Origin: Streptomyces cavernae | GTDB lineage: Bacteria; Actinomycetota; Actinomycetes; Streptomycetales; Streptomycetaceae | Direction: 5' to 3' | DNA length: 64,000 bases | NCBI RefSeq assembly: GCF_004023625.1 | Contig: NZ_ML137708.1 | Location: 1-64,000 of the forward strand | In this document: positions 1-8,028 of the stretch, one piece after another | How the letters are laid out: each line of letters begins with the position of its first letter | How positions within the stretch are numbered: position 1 is the stretch's first letter | The notes under the pieces: model-generated | The model's input: the letters and a program-made list of their open reading frames with translations, nothing else | The model's database searches: none | Told to the model about the DNA's origin: nothing | Position numbers and translations under genes: made by a program

Positions 1-250
1 CCATGCCGATCCGGCGGTCCAGCCACGGCAGCCGGGCCACCAGCAGCAGCTGGAACAGCATCAGCACCGCTGCGTGCAGCCCGAAGAACTTGGCGACCGT
101 GAGCACCCCGTTCTTGCCCTCACCCACGGTGAAGAACAACACCTCGACGATCACCACGTTGACGAACACAAACGACCACAGCGCCCACCGCGCCGCAACG
201 ACCGGAAGTACGGTGCCCCGCCGCACCTGTGAACTTGTAGCCCCCACCAC
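1..250 (-). CDS. Ferric-reductase-like membrane oxidoreductase, N-terminus only (partial)
   Basis: The minus strand encodes the first ~83 residues of a membrane protein that runs off the left edge. Two hydrophobic segments are visible (around WALWSFVFVNVVIVEVLFF and LHAAVLMLFQLLLVA), followed by LPWLDRRIGMD-like sequence. The arrangement resembles the N-terminus of actinobacterial ferric reductase-like transmembrane/ferredoxin-reductase proteins, which move electrons across the membrane through haem and FAD/NAD(P)H domains; those domains would lie outside the window. The start is uncertain: GTG at 250, 247 or 226 are all in frame, and a TGA at 257-259 bounds the frame upstream. Family assignment is inference from a short piece. 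Confidence 0.5.
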   Translation of the reverse strand, partial: MVGATSSQVRRGTVLPVVAARWALWSFVFVNVVIVEVLFFTVGEGKNGVLTVAKFFGLHAAVLMLFQLLLVARLPWLDRRIGM

Positions 251-396
251 TCCCCCTCATCGCCACGTGGCCGTCCCCTCCTCGCCACGTGCGCAGAATA
301 CGGAACTTGACGCAAAAACGGGCCTACTTGGCCTTGACCGTTCTTGTTCCACCCCTTGACAGCGCCCTCTCACTGCCCGGAGTATCACCCCCGTGA

Positions 397-419
397 ACCT
401 GTCAGACAGGCAGACAGGT
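397..419. promoter_or_regulatory. Inverted-repeat operator-like site upstream of paaN
   Basis: ACCTGTC (397-403) and GACAGGT (413-419) form a perfect 7-bp inverted repeat around a 9-bp spacer, and the spacer itself contains another GACAGG. The nested shape CCTGTC-A-GACAGG is like TetR/GntR-type operators. It lies between the divergent ferric-reductase-like gene and the paaN gene, so it could control either. Which regulator binds is unknown. Confidence 0.4.
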
Positions 420-447
420 GGGTCGGTGCCCCGGTGCGTCAGCGCCA

Positions 448-641
448 TGGAAGTGGGGCTCACCCACCTGCGCCGCGCGAGCGAACGCTGTGACTACGCC
501 ATCGGTGACCCGCTGCCCTCCGAGGCCCCGGGGCTGTGCGCAGGTGTCCGGGTCGTCAACGGCCCCTCGGAGTGCTACTACGCCCCGGTCGCCGCCACGG
601 TGGGCCGGCCGGGCTCGCTCGCGGCGAGCCGGAGAGGCTGA
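448..641 (+). CDS. Possible small leader protein upstream of paaN
   Basis: A 64-codon frame starts at ATG 448 and ends with TGA at 639-641, four bases before the proposed GTG of paaN. Third codon positions are almost all G or C, which supports coding, and the sequence (DYAIGDPLPSEAPGLC, SECYYAPVAATVG) is not of obvious low complexity. No convincing ribosome binding site precedes ATG 448. I do not recognise a family. It could be a small coupled protein, a remnant of a larger gene, or a chance frame. Confidence 0.3.
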
Positions 642-645
642 GACA

Positions 646-2352
646 GTGCGCTCCGGTCCCTACGAGCAGCACCGCGAACTGCTGGAGCAGGCGGTACGGG
701 CCCTGACGACCGGCGAGTGCGTCGCGCCCTTCGCCGGTCTGGCGGGCAACGCCGCCACCGTGGATGTGGGCATGAGGTCCACCCGGACCGCGGGGAAGGT
801 GTTCGGATCGCTGCTCGGCCGGCCCTTCGAACTCGACCAGCCCGGTGAACTCGGCCTGGTGTCCACCGAGTCCTCCCCCTACGGCATCCGCATGGGCATC
901 GGCTACCCGCGTTGCGATCCGGCGGCCCTCGTCGCGGCCGCGGAACGGGCGAGGCCGGGGTGGCGGGCCGCCGGGCCGCACCGGCGGGCCGGACTCGCCG
1001 TGGAGATACTGCGCAGGCTCAACACGCGCAGCCATGAGCTGGCGCTCGCCGTGCACCACACCACCGGCCGCCCGCTCGCGTCGGCGTTCCGGGCCGCCGG
1101 GCCGCACAGCCAGGACCGCGCCCTGAAAGTGATCGCACAGGCCTTCGCCGAGTTGGCGCGTGTCCCCGAGGACCTCGGCTGGGAACACACCGGGGATACC
1201 CGGCGCGGCAAGCAGCCGCCGCCGGTGCGGGGCAGCTGCGCCGCGGCACCGCGCGGCGTGTCGATGCTCGTCGGCTGTCCCGACTACCCGCTGTGGAACG
1301 GCCTTCCGGGCCTGTTCGCCAGTCTGGTGACCGGCAATCCGGTGATCGTGGCCCCGCACCCGCGCTCGGTGCTGCCGCTGGCGATCACCGTGCGGATCGC
1401 CCGCGAGGTCCTGGCGGAGGCGGGGCAGGACCCGGACATCGTGACCCTGGCCGTCGCGGAACGCGGGGAGCGGCTCCACGAGCGGCTGGCCACCGACCCC
1501 GACGTGCGGATCGTCGACTACACCGGCCCGGCGCGTTTCGCCGACTGGCTGGAGCGAAACGCCCGCCAGGCCGTGGTGTTCGCCCAGCGGACCGGGCTCA
1601 ACACCGTGATCGTGGACTCCACCGACGACTATCGGACCCTGGTCCGCGGCCTCGCCGTGACCGTGTGCCGGTGCAGCGGAACGTCCCGCACCTCCCCCCA
1701 GAACATCCTGCTGCCCGCCACCGGCATCAGCACTGACGAGGGACGCAAGACCCCGCGGGAGTTCGGCGCCGACCTCGGCGAGGAGCTGAACCGGCTGCTC
1801 GGGCATCCGGCGAGGGTGGCCCGGCTGATCGGCGCGATCACCGGCGACGAGGTGCGGGCGAGCCTGGCGGACGCCGCGCGGTCCGGCACGGTGGTACACG
1901 CCTCGGAACCGCTCGGCCACCCCGACCATCCGGGCGCCGACGTCCGCGGACCACTCGTCGTGAGAGTGGCGGCCGAGGACGAACAGGTCTACGCCCGGGA
2001 GTGGCCCGGACCGGTCTCGTTCCTCGTGGGCACCGAGTCGATCCTGCACAGCCTGGCGGTGTTCCGGCGCACGGTGGGCCGCCATGGCGCGCTGTTCGCA
2101 GCGGTGCACTCCACCGATCCACTGGTGCTGGCCGCCGCCGAGACGGCGGCGCTGGACGCCGGGGTCCACCTCGTGGAGAACCTCGCCGACGACCTGCCCG
2201 CCGATCCGTCCTCCGCCGTGGCCGACCTCTGGGGAGCTGGCGCCCACTTCGTGACCGGACGGTTCCGGACGGTGCGCTCCTGGCGGCGCGCCACGGCACC
2301 GGATCCGTCCGGCCTGCCTGTTCTTGCCGCCGACGCGTTGGTCGACGCCTGA
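646..2352 (+). CDS. paaN: PaaN-family aldehyde dehydrogenase (phenylacetate degradation), catalytic Cys position altered
   Basis: A 568-residue protein whose N-terminal signature (GRPFELDQPG, SPYGIRMGIGYP, ARPGWRAAGP) and central block (LFASLVTGNPVIVAPHP, LAITVRIAREVLAEAG) are those of PaaN, the aldehyde dehydrogenase of aerobic phenylacetate catabolism that oxidises a ring-opening aldehyde with NAD(P). The GTG at 646 is preceded by GGAGAGG with an 8-base gap and gives the usual PaaN length; the frame stays open further upstream but without family similarity. The segment expected to hold the nucleophilic Cys reads SGTSRTSPQN here, with Arg at about residue 348 (CGC codon at 1687). No other paa genes are in the window, so this copy is isolated and may be inactive. 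Confidence 0.8.
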   Translation: MRSGPYEQHRELLEQAVRALTTGECVAPFAGLAGNAATVDVGMRSTRTAGKVFGSLLGRPFELDQPGELGLVSTESSPYGIRMGIGYPRCDPAALVAAAERARPGWRAAGPHRRAGLAVEILRRLNTRSHELALAVHHTTGRPLASAFRAAGPHSQDRALKVIAQAFAELARVPEDLGWEHTGDTRRGKQPPPVRGSCAAAPRGVSMLVGCPDYPLWNGLPGLFASLVTGNPVIVAPHPRSVLPLAITVRIAREVLAEAGQDPDIVTLAVAERGERLHERLATDPDVRIVDYTGPARFADWLERNARQAVVFAQRTGLNTVIVDSTDDYRTLVRGLAVTVCRCSGTSRTSPQNILLPATGISTDEGRKTPREFGADLGEELNRLLGHPARVARLIGAITGDEVRASLADAARSGTVVHASEPLGHPDHPGADVRGPLVVRVAAEDEQVYAREWPGPVSFLVGTESILHSLAVFRRTVGRHGALFAAVHSTDPLVLAAAETAALDAGVHLVENLADDLPADPSSAVADLWGAGAHFVTGRFRTVRSWRRATAPDPSGLPVLAADALVDA

Positions 2353-2425
2353 CCGGGCCGCTCCCCCAGGACGAGGTGAAGGGCCTGCCTTGCAGGCCGA
2401 CGGTGAGCGGACCATAGTCCAAGGT

Positions 2426-3790
2426 ATGGACGTGCGCGAGGCGGCGCTGCAACGGGCCCACGATCATGCCGTCCGCTGGCTGGGGAGCCTGTCCGACCGG
2501 AGGGTGCCGGCCGGGGCCACCGTCGACGACGTCGTACGGGCACTGGGCGCCGAGCTGCCGGACGCTCCCGCCGACACGCCCGCCGATGTCGTCGAGTTGC
2601 TGGCCACCGCCTGTGAGCCGGGGCTCACCGCGTTTCCCGGCGGCCGGTTCTACGGGTTCGTCGTCGGTGGCGGCGAACCCGCCGCGCTGGCCGCCGACTG
2701 GCTGGTCAGCGCCTGGGACCAGAACTGCGTCATGCGTGCCGTCTCGCCCGCGCACACCGCGGTGGAGGACCTCGCCGGGGCGTGGCTGCTCGACCTGCTC
2801 GGGCTGCCACGCGGCAGCGCCGTCGGCTTCACCACCGGCGCGACGATGGCGAACTTCACCTGTCTCGCCGCCGGACGCGACGCGGTGTTGCGCCGGGTCG
2901 GCTGGAACGTCGCACGTGACGGGCTCACGGGCGGGCCACGCGTCCGCGTCCTGGCGGGCGAGTCCCGGCACATGGCCGTCGACCTGGCGCTGCGCTACCT
3001 CGGGCTCGGGGAACCGGAACTCGTGCCGGCCGACGACCAGGGGCGCATCAAGTCCGAGGAACTGCGCGAGAGTCTGGCAGCCGGCGGGCCCGGGCCGACG
3101 ATCGTGGTACTGCAGGCGGGAGACGTCCACTCCGGTGCCTTCGACCCCTTCGCGGAGGCGATCGACGCCGCCCGCGCGGCAGAGGCCTGGGTGCACGTCG
3201 ACGGCGCCTTCGGTCTGTGGGCGGCCGCCTCACCGCGGTACGCCCGGCTGACGGCCGGCTGCGAGCAGGCCGACTCCTGGGCGACGGACGCCCACAAGAC
3301 CCTGAACGTGCCCTACGACTGCGGCCTGGCCTTCGTGCGCGACCCCGGAGCGCTCCGGGCGGCGATGGGACTCCACGGCGACTACCTGATCCAGGACGAG
3401 CGGGGCGATCCCTTCGACAAGGTCCCCGAACTGTCCCGGCGCGGCAGGGCCTTCACCGTGTGGGCCGCCCTCAGGTCCCTGGGGCGGTCGGGCGTCACCG
3501 ACCTGGTCGAGCGGCTGTGCCGGCACGCCTCGTCCTTCGCCGCCGGGATCGCCGGGCTGGACGGCGCCACCGTCCTCAACGACGTCGTGTTCACCCAGGT
3601 CTGCGCGCACTTCGGTGACGACGAGCGCACCGAACGGGTCCTCGGGCGGCTGCTCGACGACGGTACGGCCTGGATCAGCGGCTCCACCTGGCGTGGCCGC
3701 CGCGTGATGCGGATCGCCGTCAGCAACTGGTCGACGACCGACGACGACGTGTCCCGCACGCTCGACGCGATCCGCCGGGCCGCCGCGTAG
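2426..3790 (+). CDS. PLP-dependent group II decarboxylase family protein
   Basis: A 454-residue fold-type I PLP enzyme of the aromatic-L-amino-acid/glutamate decarboxylase family. The PLP lysine is in the motif DAHKTLNVPYD (about Lys291), the cofactor-binding Asp lies in VHVDGAFGLW, and the glycine-rich FTTGATMANF is present. Family members decarboxylate amino acids to amines, although many actinobacterial copies have unknown substrates. ATG 2426 is chosen because homologous sequence starts there; the frame extends 34 codons upstream without similarity. It lies 73 bp after paaN on the same strand, so the two may share a transcript. Confidence 0.8.
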   Translation: MDVREAALQRAHDHAVRWLGSLSDRRVPAGATVDDVVRALGAELPDAPADTPADVVELLATACEPGLTAFPGGRFYGFVVGGGEPAALAADWLVSAWDQNCVMRAVSPAHTAVEDLAGAWLLDLLGLPRGSAVGFTTGATMANFTCLAAGRDAVLRRVGWNVARDGLTGGPRVRVLAGESRHMAVDLALRYLGLGEPELVPADDQGRIKSEELRESLAAGGPGPTIVVLQAGDVHSGAFDPFAEAIDAARAAEAWVHVDGAFGLWAAASPRYARLTAGCEQADSWATDAHKTLNVPYDCGLAFVRDPGALRAAMGLHGDYLIQDERGDPFDKVPELSRRGRAFTVWAALRSLGRSGVTDLVERLCRHASSFAAGIAGLDGATVLNDVVFTQVCAHFGDDERTERVLGRLLDDGTAWISGSTWRGRRVMRIAVSNWSTTDDDVSRTLDAIRRAAA

Positions 3791-3804
3791 CCCCGGGCGG
3801 CCGC

Positions 3805-3905
3805 GCACTGGCCGCTGGTCACCGGCTACTCACTACTGGCCACTGACCACTGACCACTGACCACCGTTACTGGCTACTGGCCACTGGCTACTGATCACTG
3901 TCACT
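3805..3905 (+). repeat. Degenerate 7-bp tandem repeat (CACTGAC/TACTGGC)
   Basis: About 100 bp made almost wholly of heptamers such as CACTGAC, CACTGGC and TACTGGC. The best run is CCACTGACCACTGACCACTG around 3839-3860. It fills the gap between the decarboxylase stop and the first LacI-type operator. No gene is visible in it. Confidence 0.75.
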
Positions 3906-3916
3906 AGAACGTTCTA
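3905..3916. promoter_or_regulatory. LacI-type operator O1
   Basis: TAGAACGTTCTA is a perfect 12-bp palindrome with the central CG typical of LacI-family operators. A near copy lies 76 bp downstream and a third upstream of the LacI-family gene at 5722, so that regulator is the likely binder. Confidence 0.65.
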
Positions 3917-3938
3917 CCTCACGCGACCCCTCGGACTC

Positions 3939-3944
3939 TTGACA
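3939..3944 (+). promoter_or_regulatory. -35-like TTGACA upstream of hyi
   Basis: A perfect TTGACA lies between the two operator copies. The matching -10 is poor (no clear TANNNT at 16-19 bp; TACTGC at 3965 is the nearest), so only the -35 is supported. Binding of a repressor at 3905 and 3981 would bracket it. Confidence 0.4.
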
Positions 3945-3980
3945 TAACCGTGCGGCGGCTGGCGTACTGCTCAGAGGCTA

Positions 3981-3992
3981 TAGAACGTTCCA
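3981..3992. promoter_or_regulatory. LacI-type operator O2
   Basis: TAGAACGTTCCA matches O1 in 11 of 12 bases and sits about 30 bp before the hydroxypyruvate isomerase start. Its centre is 76 bp from that of O1. Confidence 0.6.
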
Positions 3993-4022
3993 GTATCCGG
4001 GGCGTCCGGGGAGAGGAGAGCC

Positions 4023-4820
4023 GTGATGCGAGCCGCGGTGTACGCACTGGCGGTCTGCGCGGAGATGGTCTTGCGCGACCTGCCGATCGACGAGCGGGCC
4101 CGGCGCATCCACGAGGCCGGCTTCCAGGTCGAGATCTGGGACTGGACCAAGCACGACCTCGACGCCCTGGCCCGGACTCCCGCCGAGTTCGTCTCCATGA
4201 CGGGGTACGTGAGTGGCAGCCTCACCGATGAGGACGGCGCCGCCGAACTGCTGCGCACCGCCGAGGAGTCGCTCAAGGCCGCCGAGCACCTGGGCTGCAC
4301 GCGGCTGAACCTCCATGGGACCGGTCTGGACGGCCAGGGGCTGCCCGTGGTGCCGGTGTCCGGGGAACCCACCGGCGCGATGTGGATGGCGGCGCTGCGC
4401 ACCCTCACGCGGATCGCCGAGCTCGGCGAGAACTCCGGGGTCACCTTCACGTTGGAGAACCTGAACACCGCGGTCGACCACCCCGGCGTGCCCTTCGCCA
4501 GGGCCGCCGACACCTTCTCGCTGGTCGCAGCAGTGAACCGGCCGGGGCTGCGCATGAATCTGGACCTGTATCACGCCCAGATCGGCGAGGGGAATCTGAT
4601 CGAGCTGGTCCGCAGGGCCCACGGCGCGGGACTCATCGGGGAGATCCAGGTGGCGGACGTGCCGGGCCGTTGCGAACCCGGCACTGGAGAGATCAACTAC
4701 CCGGCCGTCGCACAGACTTTGGCGGACATCGGCTACGAGGGCACCGTCGCCATGGAGGCATGGGCGTCCACCGACAGCGAGGCCGCGCTGGAGCGCTTCC
4801 GGGCCGCCTTCACTCTCTGA
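4023..4820 (+). CDS. hyi: Hydroxypyruvate isomerase / xylose-isomerase-like TIM barrel protein
   Basis: A 264-265 residue protein of the AP-endonuclease 2/xylose isomerase-like TIM-barrel superfamily, closest in pattern to hydroxypyruvate isomerase (hydroxypyruvate to tartronate semialdehyde). Metal and catalytic residues fit: Glu in FTLENLN, Asp/His in NLDLYHAQ, and Glu in VAMEAWA near the C-terminus. Starts are GTG 4023 or ATG 4026 behind a purine-rich GGAGAGGAGAG. It heads a two-gene unit with the dehydrogenase-like gene at 4946 and is preceded by two LacI-type operators, so induction by a small sugar acid is plausible. A related sugar isomerase/epimerase role cannot be excluded. Confidence 0.75.
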   Translation: MMRAAVYALAVCAEMVLRDLPIDERARRIHEAGFQVEIWDWTKHDLDALARTPAEFVSMTGYVSGSLTDEDGAAELLRTAEESLKAAEHLGCTRLNLHGTGLDGQGLPVVPVSGEPTGAMWMAALRTLTRIAELGENSGVTFTLENLNTAVDHPGVPFARAADTFSLVAAVNRPGLRMNLDLYHAQIGEGNLIELVRRAHGAGLIGEIQVADVPGRCEPGTGEINYPAVAQTLADIGYEGTVAMEAWASTDSEAALERFRAAFTL

Positions 4821-4945
4821 CCGCAGCCGCCGCGGGACGCGTCTGCCGGCCCGCGGACCGGGCGGGGACATCCGTCCGCCTCGCACCCACGCACAACGGC
4901 GACCGCCACCACCCAAGCCACGAGGCAGATCACGGAGCAAGCGCC

Positions 4946-5530
4946 ATGACCTCCCTCCAGTCCCTCGCGGTCGGCCTCATCGGTGCCGGACGCATGGGCG
5001 CCTTCCACGCCGAGACCCTGGCCCGCCGCCTGCCCGGTGTGCGACTTGCCGCCATCGCCGATGCGGCACCCGGCACCGCCCAGGCACTGGCCGCGCGTCT
5101 CGACTGCCCCAAGGCGTACACGGAGATCGGTGACCTGCTCACCGACCCGGAGATCGAGGCGGTCGTCATCGTCACTCCGGCCCACACCCATGCCGCTCTG
5201 GATGACGTCCGAGGCGAGGTCCTCGGCTCCAACTGCATGCTCACCATGGGCGACCTGCGCCGCACCCATCTCACGGCGTACGGCCCGGCCGGGGCCTCCG
5301 CCGAGTGCGTCACGCACGACCAGGACCTCCGCCACGCGGCCTACGTCGCCGAGCTGGCCGAATTCACCGACAGTGTCCGAGACAAGCGCACCCCGTCGGT
5401 GACCGGCGAGGACGCGCGTGCCGCGCTGGGCATCGCACTCGCCGCGATCGGTTCGATCGCCACGGGCCGCGCTGTGCGGGTGGGTGACGTCCGGGAGAGC
5501 CCCGCGACCGTGGTGCCGGCGGCGCGCTGA
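4946..5530 (+). pseudogene. Gfo/Idh/MocA-family dehydrogenase with internal in-frame deletion
   Basis: The first ~82 residues are a normal NAD(P)-binding half of an inositol-2-dehydrogenase-type enzyme (GLIGAGRMGAFHAETLA, VVIVTPAHTHA). The last ~105 are a normal C-terminal part (DVRGEVLGS, LRRTHLTAYGPAGASAEC, FTDSVRDKRTPSVTGEDAR). Family members are about 330-340 residues, but this frame has only 194. The missing ~140 residues include the conserved EKP motif and the substrate-binding sheet. The junction is near 5195-5205. The reading frame is kept across it, so a protein may be made, but it should lack activity. Alternatively the deletion is an assembly error. Reads downstream of hyi in the same unit. 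Confidence 0.75.
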
Positions 5531-5668
5531 GCACACGCGTCCTTGTGGACCGCCCTGGCCTTGTCGGCCGGGTCGGCGAGGCGGGCGGGTGTGTGTGCGC
5601 TGGGCGGCGCTGCACATCCTCCGGCGGCCTCCCCGGCCACCAGCACCCTCCCTGCCGCGACGTGAGGC

Positions 5669-5680
5669 TCGAACGTCCTA
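5669..5680. promoter_or_regulatory. LacI-type operator O3 (autoregulation)
   Basis: TCGAACGTCCTA matches the O1 palindrome at 10 of 12 positions and lies about 40 bp before the LacI-family start. It suggests the regulator controls its own gene as well as hyi. Confidence 0.45.
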
Positions 5681-5721
5681 GGATCGGTGCCCAGCAGACG
5701 ATCCCGACCAGGGAGGACAGA

Positions 5722-6762
5722 GTGCCGGCGACCCCAGCGGTCCCCGCGGGAAGGCGACCGACGCTCGCCGACGTGGCGGCGCGGGCGGGCGTGTCCACGG
5801 CGCTGGTCTCCATCGTGATGCGCGGCGCGAAGGGCGCCGGCGCCGCCACCCGCGAGCGTGTCCTCGAGGCCGCGCGGGAGATCGGTTACCGTCCGGACGC
5901 CCGGGCGCGGCTGCTGCGCAGCCACCGCTCCCACTTGCTCGGGGTGCAGTTCGGCCTCCAGCATCCCTTCCACTCCGACCTGTTGGAGGGCATCTACGCG
6001 GCGGCCGAACCGGCCGGCTATCAGGTCGCGCTGAGCGCCGTGGCCGCCGGGCGCGGCGAGCAGCGCGCCGTCGAGACGCTGCTCGCCGACCGCTGCGAGG
6101 CCCTGATCCTGCTCGGTCCGCAGGCCCCCGCCGCACGACTGACGGAACTCGCCCGGCAGTTGCCGGTCGTCTCGGTGGCCCGCCGACTGCGGGCATCCGT
6201 CCCGGGCCTGGAGGTCGTACGGACCGCCGACGACGAGGGAGCCCGCCAGGCGGTGGACCACCTCGTGGCCCTGGGCCACCGCGACATCGCCCACATCGAC
6301 GGCGGCCGGGCCCCGGGCGCTGCCGACCGTCGCCGCGGCTACCGCACCGCCATGAACCGCCACGGTCTGGGTGAGTACATCCGTGTCCTGCCCGGCGGGC
6401 TGACCGAGGAGGACGGCGCCGCGGCCGCCCGGACCCTGGCGGCGGCCCGCCCGCGCCCCACCGCCGTACTGGCCTTCAACGACCGCTGTGCCACCGGCGT
6501 ACTGGACGTCTTCCTCCGCTCCGGCGTCGCGGTCCCCGGCGACGTCTCCGTCGTCGGCTTCGACGACAGCCACCTGGCCCGCCTGGCCCACATCAACCTC
6601 ACCACCGTCGGACAGGACATCACCCGGCTCGCCGAGCTGGCCGTCGGCCGGGCCGTCGCACGCCTGGAGAGCGACGACCTGGAGAGCGACGAGACCGCCG
6701 TCGGGGACCATGTCATCGCCCCCCACCTCGTCGTCCGTGGAACGACCGCCCCGCCCCGCTGA
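5722..6762 (+). CDS. LacI-family transcriptional regulator
   Basis: A 346-residue LacI/PurR-type repressor. The helix-turn-helix is at residues ~14-35 (TLADVAARAGVSTALVSIVM), followed by the hinge (EIGYRPDARAR) and a periplasmic-binding-protein-like ligand domain (GVQFGLQHPFHSDLLEGI, VVGFDDSHLARL). GTG 5722 follows GGGAGGACAGA. It is the likely binder of the three AACGT-centred sites at 3905, 3981 and 5669 and so the regulator of the upstream hyi/dehydrogenase unit. Its ligand is unknown. Confidence 0.85.
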   Translation: MPATPAVPAGRRPTLADVAARAGVSTALVSIVMRGAKGAGAATRERVLEAAREIGYRPDARARLLRSHRSHLLGVQFGLQHPFHSDLLEGIYAAAEPAGYQVALSAVAAGRGEQRAVETLLADRCEALILLGPQAPAARLTELARQLPVVSVARRLRASVPGLEVVRTADDEGARQAVDHLVALGHRDIAHIDGGRAPGAADRRRGYRTAMNRHGLGEYIRVLPGGLTEEDGAAAARTLAAARPRPTAVLAFNDRCATGVLDVFLRSGVAVPGDVSVVGFDDSHLARLAHINLTTVGQDITRLAELAVGRAVARLESDDLESDETAVGDHVIAPHLVVRGTTAPPR

Positions 6763-6876
6763 GCAACAGCCCTGGTCCGACGGGAGCGCCGGCTCACGTT
6801 CTCGCAGGCGATGCCCGCCGGCAGCACACCCCGGTGCTCCCTGATTCCCGCCGCCCCGCCACCTCCACATCCCGGA

Positions 6877-7896
6877 TCAGCACGGCGGTACGGCGGACCG
6901 GGAGAGCGCGGCGGCGCAGTCCGCCATGGAAACGCACAGCAACTCGCCGCCCCCGTACACCAGGGAGCGGGCGACGGCATGAGCGGCGTACAGGCCGGTG
7001 ACGGGGTCGGCGAGTGCGTCGCCGAGGAACACCGGGTCACCGTGTGCGTCGCGGCCGGCCAGTCCGCCTGCGACCGCGGCGTCGTCGCCGAAGGCGATGC
7101 GGTCGTCGTCGCGGCCGTACCCGGTGATGGAGACCCAGACACGGCCCGGGCGGGCGGCGAGGAACTCCTCGGGGTGCACGCCGAGCCGTTTGAGCGCCCT
7201 CGGCCGGGACGCCTCGATGACGATGTCGGCCTCGGCCACGACAGCGGCCAGGGCGCCGGAGGCGAAGTCCAGCACGAGGCTGTCGTGGCCGTCGTGGAGC
7301 CACCGGTAGAAGCCGGGGTGCCCGGACCGTGCCCCGTCCGGCCGGCTCTCGCTCTCCACCTTGGTCACCCGGGCCCCGGCCAGCCCCAGCAGCCGAGCGC
7401 ACAAGGGTCCCGCCCAGAGCGCGGACAGGTCGACGACCCGCAGACCCGCGAGATCCCGCGGACGGCGTTCTCCGCGGCGTTCGACTCGTACCGGGGCGCG
7501 GTCCCACGGAGCCGGTCCGAGCGCCGCGGCGGCGATGTCCATCAGTTGCGCGGTGCGGGCGAGTTCGGCCGCGGTGGTCTTCCGCGCCGCCGAGTGCAGG
7601 TCACTGTCCGGTGTGCCGAGACGTGCGAGCAGGGCGGGAAGGTTCGCGTGGTCGTCGGGGCGGGCGAGGTTGACGGCAGCCCAGCCGTCGGCGGCTGCGA
7701 GGAGCTGGCAGGAGCCGCCCGCCGACGTCCTGCCGGGCAGGTCGAAACCAGCCAGGTGGGCGCGGAGGAACAGGGTCGTGGTCAGGTCGACGACGACACC
7801 GGTCAGACCCGAGAAGTCCTCCACGACCGTGGTGAGCGGGCCGAGGTAGGGCTCGACGGCGGCCAGCCACCGTCCGAGATCGGCATTCCTTGCCAT
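6877..7896 (-). CDS. CaiB/BaiF-type (class III) CoA-transferase
   Basis: A 339-residue protein with the class III CoA-transferase pattern: LRVVDLSALWAGPLCARLLGLAGA (shown in part) near residue 150, KVESESRPDG, DIVIEASRPRAL, and the late motif ITGYGRDDDRIAFGDDAAVAGGL. Family members move CoA between carboxylic acids, for example in carnitine, bile acid or oxalate metabolism; the substrate here is unknown. The ~140-residue N-terminal extension has lost most recognisable motifs, as in several short actinobacterial homologues. ATG 7896 follows GAGAAGG. It lies 133 bp downstream of a TetR gene on the same strand and converges with the LacI gene. Confidence 0.75.
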   Translation of the reverse strand: MARNADLGRWLAAVEPYLGPLTTVVEDFSGLTGVVVDLTTTLFLRAHLAGFDLPGRTSAGGSCQLLAAADGWAAVNLARPDDHANLPALLARLGTPDSDLHSAARKTTAAELARTAQLMDIAAAALGPAPWDRAPVRVERRGERRPRDLAGLRVVDLSALWAGPLCARLLGLAGARVTKVESESRPDGARSGHPGFYRWLHDGHDSLVLDFASGALAAVVAEADIVIEASRPRALKRLGVHPEEFLAARPGRVWVSITGYGRDDDRIAFGDDAAVAGGLAGRDAHGDPVFLGDALADPVTGLYAAHAVARSLVYGGGELLCVSMADCAAALSRSAVPPC

Positions 7897-8028
7897 GCGA
7901 ACAACCTTCTCGCCTGTGGTGGCGCAAGGTTACACCGCGGTGACCATGGAGCCGCCCTTCATACCGGCGCTCCTACGCCTTCCGCGACCCGGGGCGCACC
8001 GTCGGGCGGGCTCATCACCGCTCGGCCG

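Noticed and set aside
556..2415. A 619-codon minus-strand frame over paaN
   Set aside because: Low-complexity Gly/Arg/Pro composition and no motif; shadow of the plus-strand gene.
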